Assembly (NCBI GenBank): GCA_029582155.1
Contig: CM055895.1
Location: forward strand, 12,856,770-12,920,769
Origin: Panopea generosa
Lineage: Eukaryota; Mollusca; Bivalvia; Adapedonta; Hiatellidae
DNA: 64,000 bases
Direction: 5' to 3'
Part shown: piece by piece, positions 61,456 through 64,000 of the stretch
Numbering within the stretch: the stretch's first letter is position 1
Layout of the letters: each line of letters starts with the position of its first letter
Position numbers and translations under genes: made by a program
Notes under the pieces: model-generated
Seen by the model: the letters and a program-made list of their open reading frames with translations, nothing else
What the model was told of the DNA's origin: nothing
The model's database searches: none

Positions 61456-61606
61456 CAGTCAAAGCCAGTCATGGGAAGGAGCAAAAGTGACCTTTTCAGA
61501 CAGGTTAATTTGCTTTGAAAGCATAGAAATAGAAAAAAGCAAATGTGACTGCTTAAGACAAGTGGCTGCTTAATAGAGGTGACCCATTACACATGTTTGA
61601 CTGTTC
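61456..61606. mobile_element. Hairpin MITE, family P, inside the foldback element
   Basis: ACAGTCAAAGCCAGTCATGG at the left and CACATGTTTGACTGT at the right. The interior has CAGACAGGTTAATTTGCTTT and AAGACAAGTGGCTGCTTAAT. It has no mirror in the left half, so it inserted later. Confidence 0.8.
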
Positions 61607-62054
61607 TCGTTTGCTATTTTGAACATTAACGACACATTTTCTTAAATTATTCCTTAATTTTAAAAATATTATATATATGGCATTAAGTCCTACATTACGG
61701 CACCGGAAGGATAGTCAGTAACGATCATGGCACCTATTCCTGACCTGTGCATGGGAAAATGTATATTGCTTTTAATTCGACGTTTAAATAAAACATTTAC
61801 TTCATTTCCTCTCTATTTTCACTAAAGTATTAAAGACAAAGCACTGTGATATTCCTAAAACGATCTCAATATATACATAACATATTGAGAATTTTCCGTG
61901 TGGATGTTTTGATAAAATCGATGTCTCGTGTGATATAAGCATTTAAGGCATTTTTTAACTTGATTTGTCTTATGTGAGCCTATTTCATCGTCATAACATA
62001 TTGTAATAGTTATACATTATATTGGCAATCGAACAGACACGTGTTTGTATTGAA

Positions 62055-62565
62055 AACAACAAAAAATGGCTTTAAGTAAATCAACCATCCTCCAGCGTTA
62101 CGCAACTTTCAAACAGTCCCACCAGCTCCTCCATTGTTACGCTGATTTTTAACCATAAAGCCGTCATTAAATTAATTTGACACCAGTACAAGACTGAATG
62201 GGGTAAAAATATAGTGTTGAGGAGGGTGTTGCTTATAAAAGAATATGATATATCAAATTATGTTCGGTAACAAGACAGTTTTCGCACTTTTAAAACACTC
62301 GTGCCAATGTTTACACAGAAAATTCCTTGTATTTCCCGAATGATCAAGAAAACGTCTGCAGTCTGCACAGATTCGGTGGCTGTCGAGTGATCAGAAATGA
62401 TACGACATTATCTTGCTTGACTCAGATTTTTAAAAAATTATCAACAATAGTTAAAAAAGATAGTTTTCTTACCGCTGATCGCGAATCCCACTGCCATTCA
62501 ACGTTACCCCACCGTCATCCAACGTTACCTCCACTGCCTCCTCAGGAAACGTTTGGACACGGTGG
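62055..62565. repeat. Outer right arm of the foldback element
   Basis: Reverse complement of 57178-57690. A plus-strand frame (62327-62575) mirrors the minus-strand frame of the left arm, with CLTQIFKK, STIVKKDSFLTADR and STLPHRH shared. Confidence 0.88.
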
Positions 62566-62579
62566 TTTCTACTAAACAA

Positions 62580-63625
62580 CTACATTATACACTGTACATT
62601 GATGAGGAGCAGGGTTAGAACTCTCATCTTACTATTTAATGAAAATGAAAGCTTAATTAAAATCCATTAGAATGTTCATAGGTGTAGGAGGGTTTCAAAT
62701 ATTGGGGGAGGAGGGGCAACCTGAGGAGAGAGTTATAAAGTGATAAATGATAAAAAATGATAAAGTCATTATTTAAAGAGGAAACACAGTTGGAACAATC
62801 TCCAATCTTACCTGTGGTCCTCTATTATATACATGATAACAAAGTGAGTAACAACACAATTATAGACATTTTTTGACTGGACCTGGTTGTAAGCAAATAT
62901 TCAAACCACACATGACAGTATTCAAATTTTATCTGCAGTCACAACACAATTAGGTCTATCCCAAAATGGTTCCACAAGATTTCACATATGAAAATTAGAC
63001 AAATTCAACCCATTATCTAACACTGTTATAATTTCCTAGTCTTATGTTCAAATCTGGATAACTATCAAAGGCAGATTCAGGGATAGGGAAGTGGGGTTGC
63101 ATCCTCCCCTGTCTATCACTCTTAAAATTAAAAAGATTTTTTTCCCCACATATTTTAACCTTAATTTCTGTGGCTTTCTCTACACCAAATATGCATCCCC
63201 TCTAATGAAAATTCTTGGATCTGCCCATGACTATGGTGACGAGTATGGATAACTATGGTGAAACACAATAATGAAAGTTAACCATACTGACCATAATTGC
63301 TGTAAACTATGTCCTCCTTATCAACAGATATATACAGATGTATAAACTTTCATAATTATAATATTTTATTTAATGATTATTTCTATGTATAAACACTGAA
63401 ATCTCTCATTTCATCACTGCTTAACAAAAATAAAACTTCCTTCAAAGATAAGATTTCAGTCACATGAAGTCATATGAAGGTGAAATAGTTCTATTTATAA
63501 TGGAAAAAACTATTTCCTGTATTATATCATTAATTTTCCTTCTCATTTTAATGTCCATGGTATGAGACATTCACCATTTAAGACAAGAATGACACTGCTT
63601 TATGTTACAGTCTTTAATAATACAT
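62580..63625. other. Intergenic sequence, nothing assigned
   Basis: AT-rich, with no splice-bounded coding segment, repeat or RNA gene recognised. Confidence 0.45.
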
Positions 63626-63627
63626 AA

Positions 63628-63918
63628 GCCTGGCCAGATTAGCTCAGTCAGTTACGCATCTGGCTATCAATCCAGGGGTCGTGAGTTTGAATCCCCTGCC
63701 CGGCAACAATCTCCATGATGATTGATATACAACATTGTGTCTCATTATCATTCGTCTCTCACCACTGATTCAAGTGGGAAAGTTATCAGTTACTTGCGGA
63801 GATGGGGTGTGCCCAAGAACTGGTTAATCCCAGGAATAAGTGGTTAGGTTAACTGATCGTCTGTTAGCCCTCGATGGCATAAAAATGACGCTAAATATTG
63901 AATCAATCAATCAATAGT
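63628..63918 (+). repeat. tRNA-derived SINE, family B, copy 13 (well preserved)
   Basis: CAGATTAGCTCAGTCAGTTA (box A), GGTCGTGAGTTTGAATCCCC (box B), GATTCAAGTGGGAAAGTTAT, GAGATGGGGTGTGCCCAAGA, TCTGTTAGCCCTCGATGGCA, tail TATTGAATCAATCAATCAAT. Confidence 0.9.
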
Positions 63919-64000
63919 AATACATAAAGATTGATACTATGAGATTTACTCTACAGACTGACCAAGAACAAGTAACTGCATGCTAATTTATTGTAACATA

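Larger units (their letters stand above)
57178..62565. mobile_element. Long foldback element, 5.4 kb, with outer arms of about 510 bp
   Basis: Outer arms 57178-57690 and 62055-62565 are inverted copies, about nine bases in ten identical by eye. They end CCACCGTGTCCAAA / TTTGGACACGGTGG, flanked in direct orientation by TTT. Subterminal words such as GGTAACGTT.GATG and GTAACG.TGGA.GA.GGTGG repeat in each arm. Inner inverted arms lie at 58849-59060 and 60770-61033. No transposase was recognised. Confidence 0.82.

Overview
This window is an AT-rich stretch of an animal nuclear genome, most likely from a bivalve mollusc. The evidence is spliced genes with GT-AG introns, long introns, many tRNA-headed SINEs, hairpin MITEs, minisatellites, and dispersed repeats that begin AACAAGAGGCCC or end GGTGAGCTAAAA, which I associate with mollusc genomes. 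The species is inferred. No bacterial, phage or CRISPR feature is present.

Two protein genes can be supported, both on the minus strand. The main one fills the middle of the window (22652-45489, perhaps starting at 54176). It is an SLC15A4-type proton-coupled peptide/histidine transporter. Ten coding exons join in one uninterrupted frame (1770 nt, 589 residues plus stop), and only a short first coding exon is uncertain. The second gene, at 6690-8310, is represented by two coding exons of an unidentified single-pass membrane (probably type II) or secreted protein. Its remaining exons were not found and may lie beyond the left edge.

Everything else is repeats. 1-2500: short tandem and dispersed repeats. 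5100-6600: a TTAA-flanked hairpin MITE and a 64-bp satellite. 8340-11100: tandem repeats, two SINEs and a pure (CTCA)n tract. 11900-22500: dispersed repeats, a minisatellite and a possible promoter. 22900-26880: two large minisatellites that almost fill the last SLC15A4 intron; one of them includes the 3' splice site and the start of the last exon. 27000-45500: transporter exons separated by SINE and MITE insertions. 46900-50720: a set of elements nested inside one another, ending in a 2.3-kb non-coding element with long terminal repeats. 54670-56487: a dead mariner transposon broken by a TTAA element. 57178-62565: a 5.4-kb foldback element with inverted arms of about 510 bp.

The features most worth follow-up are the splice-site minisatellite in the last transporter intron, the long foldback element, the nested insertions with target-site duplications, and the central segment shared by two otherwise different SINE families.
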